Shown here piece after piece: positions 34,528 to 43,222 of a stretch of 64,000 nt of DNA. The position numbers and the translations under genes are program-made. Position 1 is the stretch's first letter; the number at the start of each line of letters is the position of its first letter. A model generated the notes under the pieces. The model searched no databases, was not told the DNA's origin, and saw nothing but the letters and a program-made list of their open reading frames with translations. The stretch comes from Gilvimarinus xylanilyticus (lineage in GTDB: Bacteria; Pseudomonadota; Gammaproteobacteria; Pseudomonadales; Cellvibrionaceae), in contig NZ_JAMFTH010000001.1 in NCBI RefSeq assembly GCF_024195295.1, positions 1,054,001 through 1,118,000 of the forward strand. The letters run 5' to 3'.

Positions 34528-35558
34528 GGAGTTATCGCCCCTTCTGGTAATTGCATGGTAATACAGTGCAGACTACCGTGTTGTTCAATCAATACACGGC
34601 AGTCAATGCCTATTATTTCATAACCGGGAAAGGCGCGGCCAACCACCTGCAACGCAGATTCATCTTGCTCATCTTGATAGACGGGCACCAGCACCGCGCC
34701 GTTTAGAATTAAGAAGTTCGCGTAGGTGGCGGGCAAACGATTGCCTTCGGCATCATAAATGGCTTGCGGCCAAGGCAACGGATAAAGGGTGTAGGGGCGA
34801 TTATTGGCATCGGTCATCCCCTCTAGCTGATGACGCATCTGCTGCAGCTCGTGGTAGTGCTCATCCTCGGGGTCATCACAACTGACATGCACTAACCCAC
34901 CTTCGGGAGCGAGCCTTGCTAAGGTATCAATATGGCTATCGGTATCATCTCCCGCTAAATAACCGTAATCCAGCCAGTTAATGCGTTTGGCACCCAGGTG
35001 CTTTTGCAAAAGCGCCTCTACTTCGGCTTCAGATAAGTGCGGATTGCGATTGGGGTTGAGTAGGCAAGCGCGGGTTGTAAGCAAAGCGCCCGTTTCGTCG
35101 ATCTCAACGGCGCCGCCTTCGAGCACCATATCAATCTGCGTTAATGAAACCTTAAAGACACCCTGAGCATCCAGACGCTGATTGATCTGGTTATCCAGAT
35201 CGGCGGCAAATTTATTCCCCCAACCGTTGAAGGTAAAATCCAGTATTTTGAGCTTGCCGGCGTGCTCAACGGTCAAGGGACCATGATCCCGTGCCCAGGT
35301 ATCCTGGGTATCGGCATCCACCAGGTGGCAGCGCGCGCAATCCACCTGATGAGCGATTAAACAGTTGCGAATAACAGAATGGGTTTCGGCGGGCGCGGCA
35401 ATAATTAACTCGGCCCGGCGACAGATCTCGCGCGCCAAATGCCCGTAGACCGTTTCCACTTCATCTAAAAGTGGTGCCCAGTCAGTCTTTGCATGGGGCC
35501 AAGTTAATAAGACCCCGTCTTGAGGGGCCCATTCCGGCAGTAGCCTAAATTGATTCAT
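34524..35558 (-). CDS. aguA: Agmatine deiminase
   Basis: Converts agmatine to N-carbamoylputrescine and ammonia, upstream of AguB. This 344-residue guanidino-group hydrolase carries the family motifs WARDHGPL, FTFNGWGNKF, MVLEGGAVEIDETGALLTTRACLLNPNRN, GDDTDSHIDTLARL and, near the end, the catalytic cysteine C332 in GSLHCITMQLP. The pair serves putrescine formation from arginine or use of agmatine as a nitrogen source. The 35-base gap to the upstream secreted protein gene allows a longer transcript. Confidence 0.96.
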   Translation of the reverse strand: MNQFRLLPEWAPQDGVLLTWPHAKTDWAPLLDEVETVYGHLAREICRRAELIIAAPAETHSVIRNCLIAHQVDCARCHLVDADTQDTWARDHGPLTVEHAGKLKILDFTFNGWGNKFAADLDNQINQRLDAQGVFKVSLTQIDMVLEGGAVEIDETGALLTTRACLLNPNRNPHLSEAEVEALLQKHLGAKRINWLDYGYLAGDDTDSHIDTLARLAPEGGLVHVSCDDPEDEHYHELQQMRHQLEGMTDANNRPYTLYPLPWPQAIYDAEGNRLPATYANFLILNGAVLVPVYQDEQDESALQVVGRAFPGYEIIGIDCRVLIEQHGSLHCITMQLPEGAITP

Positions 35559-35593
35559 ACTGTTCTCAGCAAGACCACGGTTTATTATCGAAG

Positions 35594-36106
35594 CTAATAC
35601 ACGGTTTCGCGTGCCTTAAACGTCACCGACGCCTTGGACGTGGTTTTACGTGCGCGACTCTGTTCCGTATCCCCTACTCGCACCACAAACCCTAAGGCCT
35701 GCCGGTTAAGCGACTGAGATTCCATGTCGGTCACAATTAAGGTCACATTATATACGCCTGAGGCGGCACTATTGAAAGCCAAGGGATGACGCGCAACACC
35801 ATCTTGAGCAGCCAACTGGAAAGTGTCGGGACCACTGAGTGTCAGTCCATCAGGCATGATAATCCGCACTTCTAAACGAGTTTGCGCTCCAGGCGTTTTT
35901 AACTGTAACTCCAGTTCGTTTGCACGCTCATCGGGCAAGACAAAGTGGCTTGCGGCAAGGCTTACACCGAGTGACGGTTTGCCTCCCGTTTTCCCCTGGG
36001 CAGCTTGCGATTGAAGTGGCTTGTTAAAATCGTCCGATGCTTCGCCTGCCTGCGCCCCGGTGCCCGCCAATAGCAGGACAAACATTGTCATTGCTAACCT
36101 TTGCAT
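35594..36106 (-). CDS. Secreted protein of unknown function, partner of the metalloprotease
   Basis: A 170-residue exported protein. Residues 1-20 are a signal peptide (LAMTMFVLLLAGTGAQAG). The mature part looks all-beta, with alternating hydrophobic strands (ELELQLKTPGAQTRLEVRIIMPDGLTL, GVYNVTLIVTD), resembling an immunoglobulin-like or filamin-like domain, followed by a basic tail. I do not recognise a family. Its ATG overlaps the stop of the upstream metalloprotease gene (TAATG), so the two are translated together and probably act together outside the cytoplasm. Confidence 0.75.
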   Translation of the reverse strand: MQRLAMTMFVLLLAGTGAQAGEASDDFNKPLQSQAAQGKTGGKPSLGVSLAASHFVLPDERANELELQLKTPGAQTRLEVRIIMPDGLTLSGPDTFQLAAQDGVARHPLAFNSAASGVYNVTLIVTDMESQSLNRQALGFVVRVGDTEQSRARKTTSKASVTFKARETVY

Positions 36107-37821
36107 TATTCTCCCCCCGCTAGCGAAACGGACAAATTAAAACAACTGGGCTGATAAGCGCTCTGCCCAATCGCCGGATGATCGGCATAGTCGTAAACGG
36201 ACAAAATATACTCTTCATTACCCTCCAACTCGACTTCGAGCGATTCGCTGCCGGCGTCGTCAGTAAAACCGCGCGCTACCAGCCCCCCGCGCCGATAAAC
36301 TTCAATATCTGGGTCGGAATTTGTTGAGGCAGCCTGAGTCTGCTCTACGCTTATTTCGTATACCGCCGTATTCATGGGGCGAAAGCGCACAAAGCGGTGC
36401 ACGCCCAGCTTGTTGAAATTGCGCTCAAAGCCTGATTGCGCCGAGCCGTTTTTCTGGCTGCTGCAAACTTCAATGCTTTGTCCGAACAATGACTGCAAGC
36501 GCAAATACAGTGGTAAAACATTAGCCGTGGCGCCATTGTTACGCTCACCCGCGCCATAGCGATCGCGCGAATTCATTCGTTGCTCACGGTATAGATCGAA
36601 GAACTCTGCGGCGGCGCTGTCTTGCGCGCTACCCCACACGTTATCGGCTTGGCGGCTCGAAAGAACATCGGCAAATAAAAACACACTGACTAATGCGCTG
36701 TTTTGGCGAAAACTCTCATCGGTAATCACCTCGTAAAATGGGGTAATTCCAACCTTTTCCAACCAGTGATAGAACACAGCCTGAATGGACGACTCGCTAA
36801 ACCAACCGGGATTACTAACGACGTCCTGGGCAATATCAAAACCAGCAACTTCGGATTGGTTTACCCCCACGCTATCAAAATACAATGGGTCGTCTAAAGT
36901 AAAACCGGCCAACGCATTCGCCACCCCCTCGGAATAAGCCACCCGCATATCCAGTTTTTCACCCTGAGCGTGGGGACCGCCGATGGTATCAATCCGGGCC
37001 AGAGAGTCCTCCAAAAAATGAGCCCATTCATGGGCAATGATATGGCGGTCGTATTCGTCGGTGTCTGAGTCTTCGGCCCCTAAAATATACAGCGCCTGGC
37101 CGTCATAGTAGCTGGTGCCAATATCCCCATCCGTAACCAAGCCGTCTACCGGCGCATTATTGGGCGACCAGCGAAAACGTGCCGCCGGCAGCTGCAATTG
37201 CGGGTCGGCCTCACGCAAATGCTGTAATACCTCCCAGGCGGTATCCAAAATAGCAAAAGGCGCAGCGGCCCGTGGCTCGCCATAACCGTCCCCCGTCCAC
37301 CCCGACGGCGCATGTAGATCGCGCTGGGTGTTTACACTTTCCACGGAGATAACCTCGCCCTCCATACGATAGAGGGCGTTGGCCCGGGTATTATCCTCTA
37401 CTTGCAGGGTCCAACTTTGCTCACCATCAAACCGTGACCTGGCCTCCACCTGAACCTTTACCTGGGTACCAGTAGCCACTGAAAACTGATAGCGCCCTTC
37501 GTCGTCCGAGAGCTGAGTTTGCACCAGGCTACCCTCGGCATCCACCAGATTCACCACCGCCCCCCGAATGGGCCGTTCCTCAGTCTGCGAGTAATTGAGG
37601 CCTCCGCTATCGAGGGGCACAAAGTCGTAGGTTAAGCGGCCCGATAAATTAACCTGCCCATCTTGACTTTGGGAGGAGCTGGATGAAGCAGCCGGTGCAC
37701 TGCTGGTATTATTATCAATATACTCGGAAAACTCCCCTCCCGAGCCACCACCACAAGCGGCTATTAGGGCGATAAACCCCAAACACCACATATTCAATAA
37801 GCCGCGACCTAAACGCCCCAT
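36106..37821 (-). CDS. Lipoprotein zinc metalloprotease with N-terminal carboxypeptidase-regulatory-like domain
   Basis: A 571-residue lipoprotein. I start at the ATG at 37821, which has GGAGG five bases before it; a longer frame has no ribosome-binding site. The lipobox IAAC places the lipidated cysteine at 23, then a serine-rich linker (about 39-55). A beta-sandwich like the carboxypeptidase regulatory domain follows (PIRGAVVNLVDAEGSLVQ, SDDEGRYQFSVATG). The zinc site is HEWAH at residues 264-268, in a helix AHEWAHFLEDSLAR. The C-terminal 90 residues look like a beta domain (YEISVEQTQAAS, EEYILSVYDYADHP). Its substrate is unknown. It is coupled to the small secreted partner. Confidence 0.82.
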   Translation of the reverse strand: MGRLGRGLLNMWCLGFIALIAACGGGSGGEFSEYIDNNTSSAPAASSSSSQSQDGQVNLSGRLTYDFVPLDSGGLNYSQTEERPIRGAVVNLVDAEGSLVQTQLSDDEGRYQFSVATGTQVKVQVEARSRFDGEQSWTLQVEDNTRANALYRMEGEVISVESVNTQRDLHAPSGWTGDGYGEPRAAAPFAILDTAWEVLQHLREADPQLQLPAARFRWSPNNAPVDGLVTDGDIGTSYYDGQALYILGAEDSDTDEYDRHIIAHEWAHFLEDSLARIDTIGGPHAQGEKLDMRVAYSEGVANALAGFTLDDPLYFDSVGVNQSEVAGFDIAQDVVSNPGWFSESSIQAVFYHWLEKVGITPFYEVITDESFRQNSALVSVFLFADVLSSRQADNVWGSAQDSAAAEFFDLYREQRMNSRDRYGAGERNNGATANVLPLYLRLQSLFGQSIEVCSSQKNGSAQSGFERNFNKLGVHRFVRFRPMNTAVYEISVEQTQAASTNSDPDIEVYRRGGLVARGFTDDAGSESLEVELEGNEEYILSVYDYADHPAIGQSAYQPSCFNLSVSLAGGE

Positions 37822-38030
37822 AAAACCTCCATTTTGATCCTGCTCGAAGGATACCCGAGAGCCCGATCGATAGCGACCTGCACCGGTGAATTGGCGTCTT
37901 TCTCGACCCTGACGCCTTAAACGCTTCCGAGCCCAACGGGCATTGACGATTCCTGTTAAACTCGTCACGTAAAACCGTATTTTAACCTTGGCCCGCTCGG
38001 GCCATTTATTTGAGAGAACGAGCCAGCCAC

Positions 38031-38504
38031 ATGTTCAGACTGCTTCCGATACTCTTGCTGCTGGGGTTGATTGTATTTGGCTACTCCTGGCTTAAAAAGC
38101 AGCCTCCGGGCAACCGACGCAAAGCCATTTGGCAAATACTGGCCGTACTATTGGTGGCGCTGTTGGTGTTTTTAACCGTGACTGGCCGTATTCACTGGGT
38201 GGGCGCCGTGCTGGGTAGTCTTATTGCTCTGGCCAAACCCTTGCTGGGGCTGGCCGTACAAGTCTTACCCTTCTTAAAACGCAAGCCTGCGCAAACGAGC
38301 ACCGCAGGGAAAATGGATGCCGCCGAGGCGGCCGCCACCTTGGGACTGGAACAGGCGTACCAAGACCAAAGCCTCAACAAAGAGCAAGTGGTGGAGGCTC
38401 ACAAAAGGCTGATGCAAAAGCTTCACCCCGACCGCGGTGGCAATGACTATTTAGCCAGCCGGATCAATGCGGCCAAAGAAATATTGCTTAAGAATTTCGC
38501 CTAA
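38031..38504 (+). CDS. Membrane-anchored DnaJ-domain protein
   Basis: A 157-residue protein with two or three N-terminal hydrophobic helices (about 2-17, 31-50, 58-80) and a C-terminal J domain (about 98-157: MDAAEAAATLGLEQAYQDQSLNKEQVVEAHKRLMQKLHPDRGGND) with the essential HPD motif. This order, membrane first and J domain last, resembles the mitochondrial TIM14/Pam18 type, so it probably recruits DnaK to the membrane. I choose the ATG at 38031 over a TTG at 38010. Its 3' end overlaps the convergent cmoM gene by 17 bases. Confidence 0.87.
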   Translation: MFRLLPILLLLGLIVFGYSWLKKQPPGNRRKAIWQILAVLLVALLVFLTVTGRIHWVGAVLGSLIALAKPLLGLAVQVLPFLKRKPAQTSTAGKMDAAEAAATLGLEQAYQDQSLNKEQVVEAHKRLMQKLHPDRGGNDYLASRINAAKEILLKNFA

Positions 38505-39288
38505 GCAGCAGGTGAATATAGCGTCCCAGATCGGCAAACGGCGCCTGGCGAGAGTGAGCCAGCTCAAGCTCAAGCACACTGTCGGGGTCGCGCTGGCGCC
38601 GCTCGGGGTCGAGTATATAGTCGCAAAATACCCGAATGCCACTGGAGCATAAGAGCGTAAAGCCCCGCTCGCGACAATGCTCGCGGACGACTTCGGGCTG
38701 CAACGGATTGATCGGCGTCAGACTGCCTCGCTGAGCTAAATAGTCGCGCCGTTGCACTTTTTTATAGTTAGCGCGCAACAGGTTTTTGTACACCAGCCCA
38801 TGCTGGTTGTAGAAAATCAGCGATGCGGTGCCACCGGGCTTTACCTTACTGAGTAACTGATCCAATAAAGGCATAGGCTCTACTACCCACTCCAGCAGAG
38901 CGTGACACAAAACAATATCAAAGCGCTCGCCCGGTGCAACCTCTTGCGCCGCAACTTGCTGCATAGTTACATTTTGCTCGCACCCTAAGTGCTGGGCCCG
39001 ATCACGTGCCCGCGCCAACATATTGGCCGAGATATCAGACAGTAAAACCCGGTGCCCGGCAGCCGCCAACGGCAGGGAAAAATGCCCCTGACCGCCACCG
39101 GCATCGAGAATTGTCATTTGCCCTTGCGGACTCATAGGCACATAGGGGGCAATGGGTAAAAAATCGGCAAAGTCGCGATTCAACACCGCGAGCCTTATCG
39201 CGCCTTTTAAGCCGCCGTATATATTGCGATCAAACCGTTCGGCAAGATCGTCAAAATTGCGGTCGAGATGATTTTCCTGTTTGGCCAT
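38488..39288 (-). CDS. cmoM: tRNA 5-carboxymethoxyuridine methyltransferase CmoM
   Basis: SAM-dependent enzyme (formerly SmtA) that methylates 5-carboxymethoxyuridine at wobble position 34 of certain tRNAs. The N-terminal DRNFDDLAERFDRNIYGGLKG is the CmoM hallmark. The SAM motif is ILDAGGGQGHFSLPLAAAGH, followed by LSDISANMLARARDRA, LCHALLEWV and SLIFYNQHGLVYKNLL. It ends with GRYIHLLLRRN. At 266 residues it matches E. coli in length. A GGAGG site precedes the ATG. It is divergent from the GIY-YIG gene. Confidence 0.93.
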   Translation of the reverse strand: MAKQENHLDRNFDDLAERFDRNIYGGLKGAIRLAVLNRDFADFLPIAPYVPMSPQGQMTILDAGGGQGHFSLPLAAAGHRVLLSDISANMLARARDRAQHLGCEQNVTMQQVAAQEVAPGERFDIVLCHALLEWVVEPMPLLDQLLSKVKPGGTASLIFYNQHGLVYKNLLRANYKKVQRRDYLAQRGSLTPINPLQPEVVREHCRERGFTLLCSSGIRVFCDYILDPERRQRDPDSVLELELAHSRQAPFADLGRYIHLLLRRNS

Positions 39289-39340
39289 TTCGCCTCCAAA
39301 GGCGCTCGCAGTCTGGAACCGGCGGCGCTATTATAGGCGA

Positions 39341-39631
39341 ATGTGGTATCTCTATATAATCGAATGCGACAACGCCCAAGTCTATACCGGCATTACCACC
39401 GATATCCAAAGACGCTGGCAACAGCATTGCACCGGCAAGGCCGGGGCGCGTTTTTTTCGCACCTGTAATCCGCTGCGAGTATGCTATTTGGAACAGCAGC
39501 CCGACCGCTCAGCGGCCAGCAAACGCGAAGCCTGGATTAAGAAACTCACCCGAGCGCAGAAACTGTCGCTGATTGCCGAGGGCTCACCCCACCCGCTTCC
39601 CGATTTGGCGCCCCTTGATTGTGAAGCCTAA
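39341..39631 (+). CDS. GIY-YIG nuclease-fold protein (YhbQ family)
   Basis: A 96-residue protein of the small GIY-YIG group (YhbQ/UPF0213). The ATG at 39341 gives MWYLYIIECDNAQVYTGITTDIQRRWQQH, with the GIY-YIG pair read as YLYII...YTGIT, the catalytic arginine RRW region and a conserved glutamate in AASKREAWIKKLTRAQKLSLI. The in vivo role is unknown; DNA-binding or nuclease activity is likely for the fold. The following DTW-domain gene overlaps its 3' end. Confidence 0.88.
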   Translation: MWYLYIIECDNAQVYTGITTDIQRRWQQHCTGKAGARFFRTCNPLRVCYLEQQPDRSAASKREAWIKKLTRAQKLSLIAEGSPHPLPDLAPLDCEA

Positions 39632-40196
39632 GCGCAACCTTTGTCCGCACTGTCTGAAACCTCCAGCGCGCTGCCTGTGCGATTATATTGTGCCCACACC
39701 CAATAAAGTTTTTGCTTTGATTTTGCAGCACCCGAATGAAGGGGGACACCCTAAAAATACTGGCGAGCTATTGCACCGCTCCTTACGCAACAGTGAGCTT
39801 CAGGTAGGTGAGAGTTTTACGCCTGCATCATTAGGTGCTTGTTTAGACAATGCGGTTTTACTTTACCCCGGTGAAACCGAGGAGCAGTTAGAAAAGCTGA
39901 CGCCTCCGGAGCAGCCCAGCACCCTGATTATTCTGGATGCCACCTGGCGTAAAAGCCGAAAGATGCTACATCTAAACCCGCAGCTAGCCCGGCTGCCACG
40001 GGTATCGCTAACCGACCCGAGGACATCGACCTACCGTATCCGCAGCGCCGAACACCAACACCAGCTTTCCACACTGGAAGCAAGTTGTTACGCTCTGCAA
40101 CAACTGGAACAAAACCCCGATCGCTATCAGCCGCTACTGGATGCCTTTGCCCAATACATGGACAAACTGGTTACGTTTGATCCTAATCGGCGATAA
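39621..40196 (+). CDS. DTW-domain tRNA-uridine aminocarboxypropyltransferase
   Basis: A 191-residue SPOUT-fold protein of the DTW (TapT/YfiP) family, which puts the 3-amino-3-carboxypropyl group on uridine in tRNA (acp3U). The N-terminus has the four-cysteine cluster LCPHCLKPPARCLCDY; ILQHPNEGGHPKNTGELL and IILDATWRKSRKML (DATW in place of DTW) follow, then TDPRTSTYRIRSAEHQHQLSTLEA. I take the GTG at 39621 as start, overlapping the GIY-YIG gene by 11 bases; a TTG at 39573 would overlap more. It is followed five bases later by an M16 peptidase gene. Confidence 0.87.
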   Translation: MKPKRNLCPHCLKPPARCLCDYIVPTPNKVFALILQHPNEGGHPKNTGELLHRSLRNSELQVGESFTPASLGACLDNAVLLYPGETEEQLEKLTPPEQPSTLIILDATWRKSRKMLHLNPQLARLPRVSLTDPRTSTYRIRSAEHQHQLSTLEASCYALQQLEQNPDRYQPLLDAFAQYMDKLVTFDPNRR

Positions 40197-40201
40197 ATTG
40201 A

Positions 40202-43138
40202 ATGATTGAGCTTACTATGACAGAACTGCAGCACCCGGCTTTTGAATGTGAACGACGCGTCCACCTGGATGCCCTTAACCTGACGGTAGAGTTATACCGA
40301 CACCTTAAAACCGGCGCCCAGCACATTCACCTGGCCTCCTCCAACCCCGAAAATGTGTTTCTGGTGGCACTTCGAACTGTACCGCAAGACTCGACCGGCG
40401 TAGCCCACATTTTGGAGCACACTGCCCTTTGTGGCAGCGCCAAATACCCGGTGCGCGACCCCTTCTTTATGATGACCCGGCGCTCACTCAACACTTTTAT
40501 GAACGCCTTTACCAGCTCTGACTGGACCGCTTATCCTTTTGCCAGTCAGAACCGCAAAGACTTTGACAACTTGCTGGACGTTTATCTGGATGCGGTGTTT
40601 TTTGCCAGCCTTGATCCCCTGGATTTTGCCCAGGAAGGACACCGTCTGGAATTTGCGCAGTCCGACGACCCGAGCTCAGCACTGGTGTACAAAGGGGTGG
40701 TCTACAACGAAATGAAAGGCGCTATGAGTTCCGTGCCGGCCCAACTGTGGCAAAAACTCTCTAGCCATTTATTTCCAACTGCCACCTACCATCACAACAG
40801 CGGCGGCGATCCGGAACACATTCCGGATTTAACCTATGATCAGCTGCAAGGCTTTTATCGCCGCCACTACCATCCCAGCAACGCTATTTTTATGACCTAT
40901 GGCGACATTCCCGCCGCCGAACACCAAGCCAAATTTGAACAACAAGCGCTGAACCAGTTCGAAGCGCAGGACATTCACATCGGTGTGAAACCCGAGAAAC
41001 GCCTACACAGCCCCATTCGCGTAGAGGACGCCTACCCGTTAGAGTCGGGAGAGGAAAGCAGCCAGAACAAAACCCATGTTGTCATCGGCTGGTTACTGGG
41101 CCAAGCCACCGATTTGGAGGCTGCGCTGGAGGCCCACCTAGTGGCCAGTATTCTGCTCGATAACAGCGCCTCGCCCCTGTTAAAAGCCCTGGAGCAAACC
41201 AAGCTGGGGCAGGCCCCCTCGCCCTTGTGCGGGTTGGACGATAGCCAGTTCGAAATGAGCTTTGCCTGCGGGTTGGAGGGCTGCGACAGCGAAGCGACCC
41301 AAGCGGTTGAAGCGCTTGTACTGGAAACCTTGCAAGAAGTGGCCGACCAAGGCGTTGACCCGCAGGTGATTGAATCTTCTTTGCACCAACTGGAATTGTC
41401 CCAACGCGAAGTAGGTGGCGATGGTTTCCCCTATGGGTTGCAACTGATTATGACCGCCCTTACCGCCGCTACCCATCGCGGCGACCCGGTCGCCCAGCTG
41501 GACCTGGATTCGGCGCTTGTCAGCTTGCGCGAAAAAACCGCCGATCCCGAATTTATTCAGCAGCGGGTGCGGGAGTTACTGCTTGAAAACAACCATCGGG
41601 TCACACTCACCTTAAGGCCCGACACGCAGATGGGTCAGCGCACCGCCCGCGCCCAGGAGGAAAAGCTCGCCGCCATTAAAGCCGAGCTAAGCGAAAGCGA
41701 ACGCCAGGCTATTATTCAACAAGCCACGGCGCTGCTGGCGCGCCAAGAGCAAGAAGACGACGACAGCCTTCTGCCCCAAGTAACCCGCGCGGATATTCAG
41801 CCGCAGATGTCTTACACCGCCGGCAGTCACGAAAATCTGGGCGCCTACCCTTTGCGGGCCTATGGCGCTGGCACCAACGGCCTGGTCTACCAGCAGCTGG
41901 TGGTGCGCCTCCCTGAGCTCAGTGAACGACAGCAACATCTGCTGGGCATTTATTGTCTGTGCCTGACCGAGGTGGGCCACGGCCAGCTGGATTATCTGCA
42001 GGCGCAGCTCCGTCAGGCCGAGCAGGTCGGGTCAATCAGTGCTCGGGTCAGCATTCGCAGCAACGGAACCGACCCCCAACACACCGACGCCTATTTGACG
42101 CTATCGGCCAAGGCCCTGGCGCGTAACGCCGACGCCTGCGCGCAGCTGATGCACGATACGTTCGAGCAGGTTCGCTTTGACGAGCACGAGCGCATTGCCG
42201 AGTTAATTGCCCAGGCCCGTGCACGCCGCGAACAATCCATTACCGGCAACGGCCACGCCCTTGCCATGCAAGCGGCCTCGGCCGGGGTTTCGCCCTCGGC
42301 AAAAATTGCCCACGAACTGGGGGGGCTGGAAGCAACCGCCAGGCTGATTGCGATCGACAACGGCAACCGCGAGCCGACTCAATTGGCCGAATTTTGCCGC
42401 GAGTTGAAGCAGCTGCACACCCTTATGCAGCGGGCGCCGCGCCAATTGCTGCTGGTGGGCGAGCAAGAGCAGCTGGATGACTACCGCGAGCTACTGGGTA
42501 ACATCTGGCAGGACAGCCAAGAGCATACTACAGACGCCCTGAGCCTGCCCCCGGTACAGCGACAGATCCATCAGGGCTGGCTAACCAACACCCAGGTTAA
42601 CTTTTGCGCTAAGGCCTACCCCACAGTAGCTTCGGACCACAAGGATGCACCCGCACTCACGGTTCTGGCGGGCATATTGCGCAACGGCTTCTTGCACCGC
42701 AGCATTCGCGAGCAAGGTGGCGCCTACGGGGGTGGCGCCTCGCAGGATAACAACGCCGGTGCCTTTCGCTTTTTCTCCTACCGAGATCCGCGTCTAAGTG
42801 AGACTTTGGATGACTTTGATCGCTCGGTGCAATGGGTGCTGGACACTGACATCGACTCCAACGAGATCGAACAGGCGATACTGGGCATCATCAGTAGCAT
42901 CGACAAACCCGCCTCCCCCGCGGGCGAAGCCAAGCAGACCTTTCACGCCGAACTGTTTGGCCGCACTCGGGAAAAACGCGAGTCGTTCCGCGCGCGGGTA
43001 CTGGAAGTGACTCAGGCCGACATCAAAGCCGTGGCGCGCCATTACCTGCAACCCGATGCAGCCAGCGTCGCAGTTGTTGCCCCCCATGGCGCAAAACAAA
43101 CTTTACAATCGCTAGGGCTGGAAATAAAAACCCTGTAA
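40202..43138 (+). CDS. M16C-family zinc metallopeptidase (presequence-protease-like)
   Basis: A 978-residue pitrilysin-type peptidase resembling PreP. The inverted zinc motif is HILEH (in VAHILEHTALCGSAKYPV), with a later glutamate in the helix DPLDFAQEGHRLEF and VYNEMKGAMSSVPAQLW. Four similar domains join through an acidic linker region (about 475-540), as in PreP, which encloses and degrades peptides. There is no signal peptide, so it is probably cytoplasmic and clears peptide fragments. Two in-frame ATGs (40202, 40217) are possible starts. Confidence 0.9.
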   Translation: MIELTMTELQHPAFECERRVHLDALNLTVELYRHLKTGAQHIHLASSNPENVFLVALRTVPQDSTGVAHILEHTALCGSAKYPVRDPFFMMTRRSLNTFMNAFTSSDWTAYPFASQNRKDFDNLLDVYLDAVFFASLDPLDFAQEGHRLEFAQSDDPSSALVYKGVVYNEMKGAMSSVPAQLWQKLSSHLFPTATYHHNSGGDPEHIPDLTYDQLQGFYRRHYHPSNAIFMTYGDIPAAEHQAKFEQQALNQFEAQDIHIGVKPEKRLHSPIRVEDAYPLESGEESSQNKTHVVIGWLLGQATDLEAALEAHLVASILLDNSASPLLKALEQTKLGQAPSPLCGLDDSQFEMSFACGLEGCDSEATQAVEALVLETLQEVADQGVDPQVIESSLHQLELSQREVGGDGFPYGLQLIMTALTAATHRGDPVAQLDLDSALVSLREKTADPEFIQQRVRELLLENNHRVTLTLRPDTQMGQRTARAQEEKLAAIKAELSESERQAIIQQATALLARQEQEDDDSLLPQVTRADIQPQMSYTAGSHENLGAYPLRAYGAGTNGLVYQQLVVRLPELSERQQHLLGIYCLCLTEVGHGQLDYLQAQLRQAEQVGSISARVSIRSNGTDPQHTDAYLTLSAKALARNADACAQLMHDTFEQVRFDEHERIAELIAQARARREQSITGNGHALAMQAASAGVSPSAKIAHELGGLEATARLIAIDNGNREPTQLAEFCRELKQLHTLMQRAPRQLLLVGEQEQLDDYRELLGNIWQDSQEHTTDALSLPPVQRQIHQGWLTNTQVNFCAKAYPTVASDHKDAPALTVLAGILRNGFLHRSIREQGGAYGGGASQDNNAGAFRFFSYRDPRLSETLDDFDRSVQWVLDTDIDSNEIEQAILGIISSIDKPASPAGEAKQTFHAELFGRTREKRESFRARVLEVTQADIKAVARHYLQPDAASVAVVAPHGAKQTLQSLGLEIKTL

Positions 43139-43157
43139 ACTGGCGCAAGGAATTGGC

Positions 43158-43187
43158 GGCTGACCCGCGCTATGCTGAGGGTCAGCC
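43158..43187 (+). other. Stem-loop between the M16 peptidase and PP2C genes
   Basis: A perfect nine-base-pair stem GGCTGACCC/GGGTCAGCC with a loop of 12 bases. No U-tract follows on either strand, so it is not an ordinary intrinsic terminator. It may protect the 3' end or mark a Rho-dependent stop. Confidence 0.5.
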
Positions 43188-43222
43188 ATCACAAGAATAA
43201 TGCAAAACGCTAATGGAGCAGG

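Noticed and set aside
43158-43187. Intrinsic terminator after the M16 peptidase gene
   Set aside because: The 9-bp stem is strong but is followed by ATCACAAG, not by U. It is listed as a stem-loop only.
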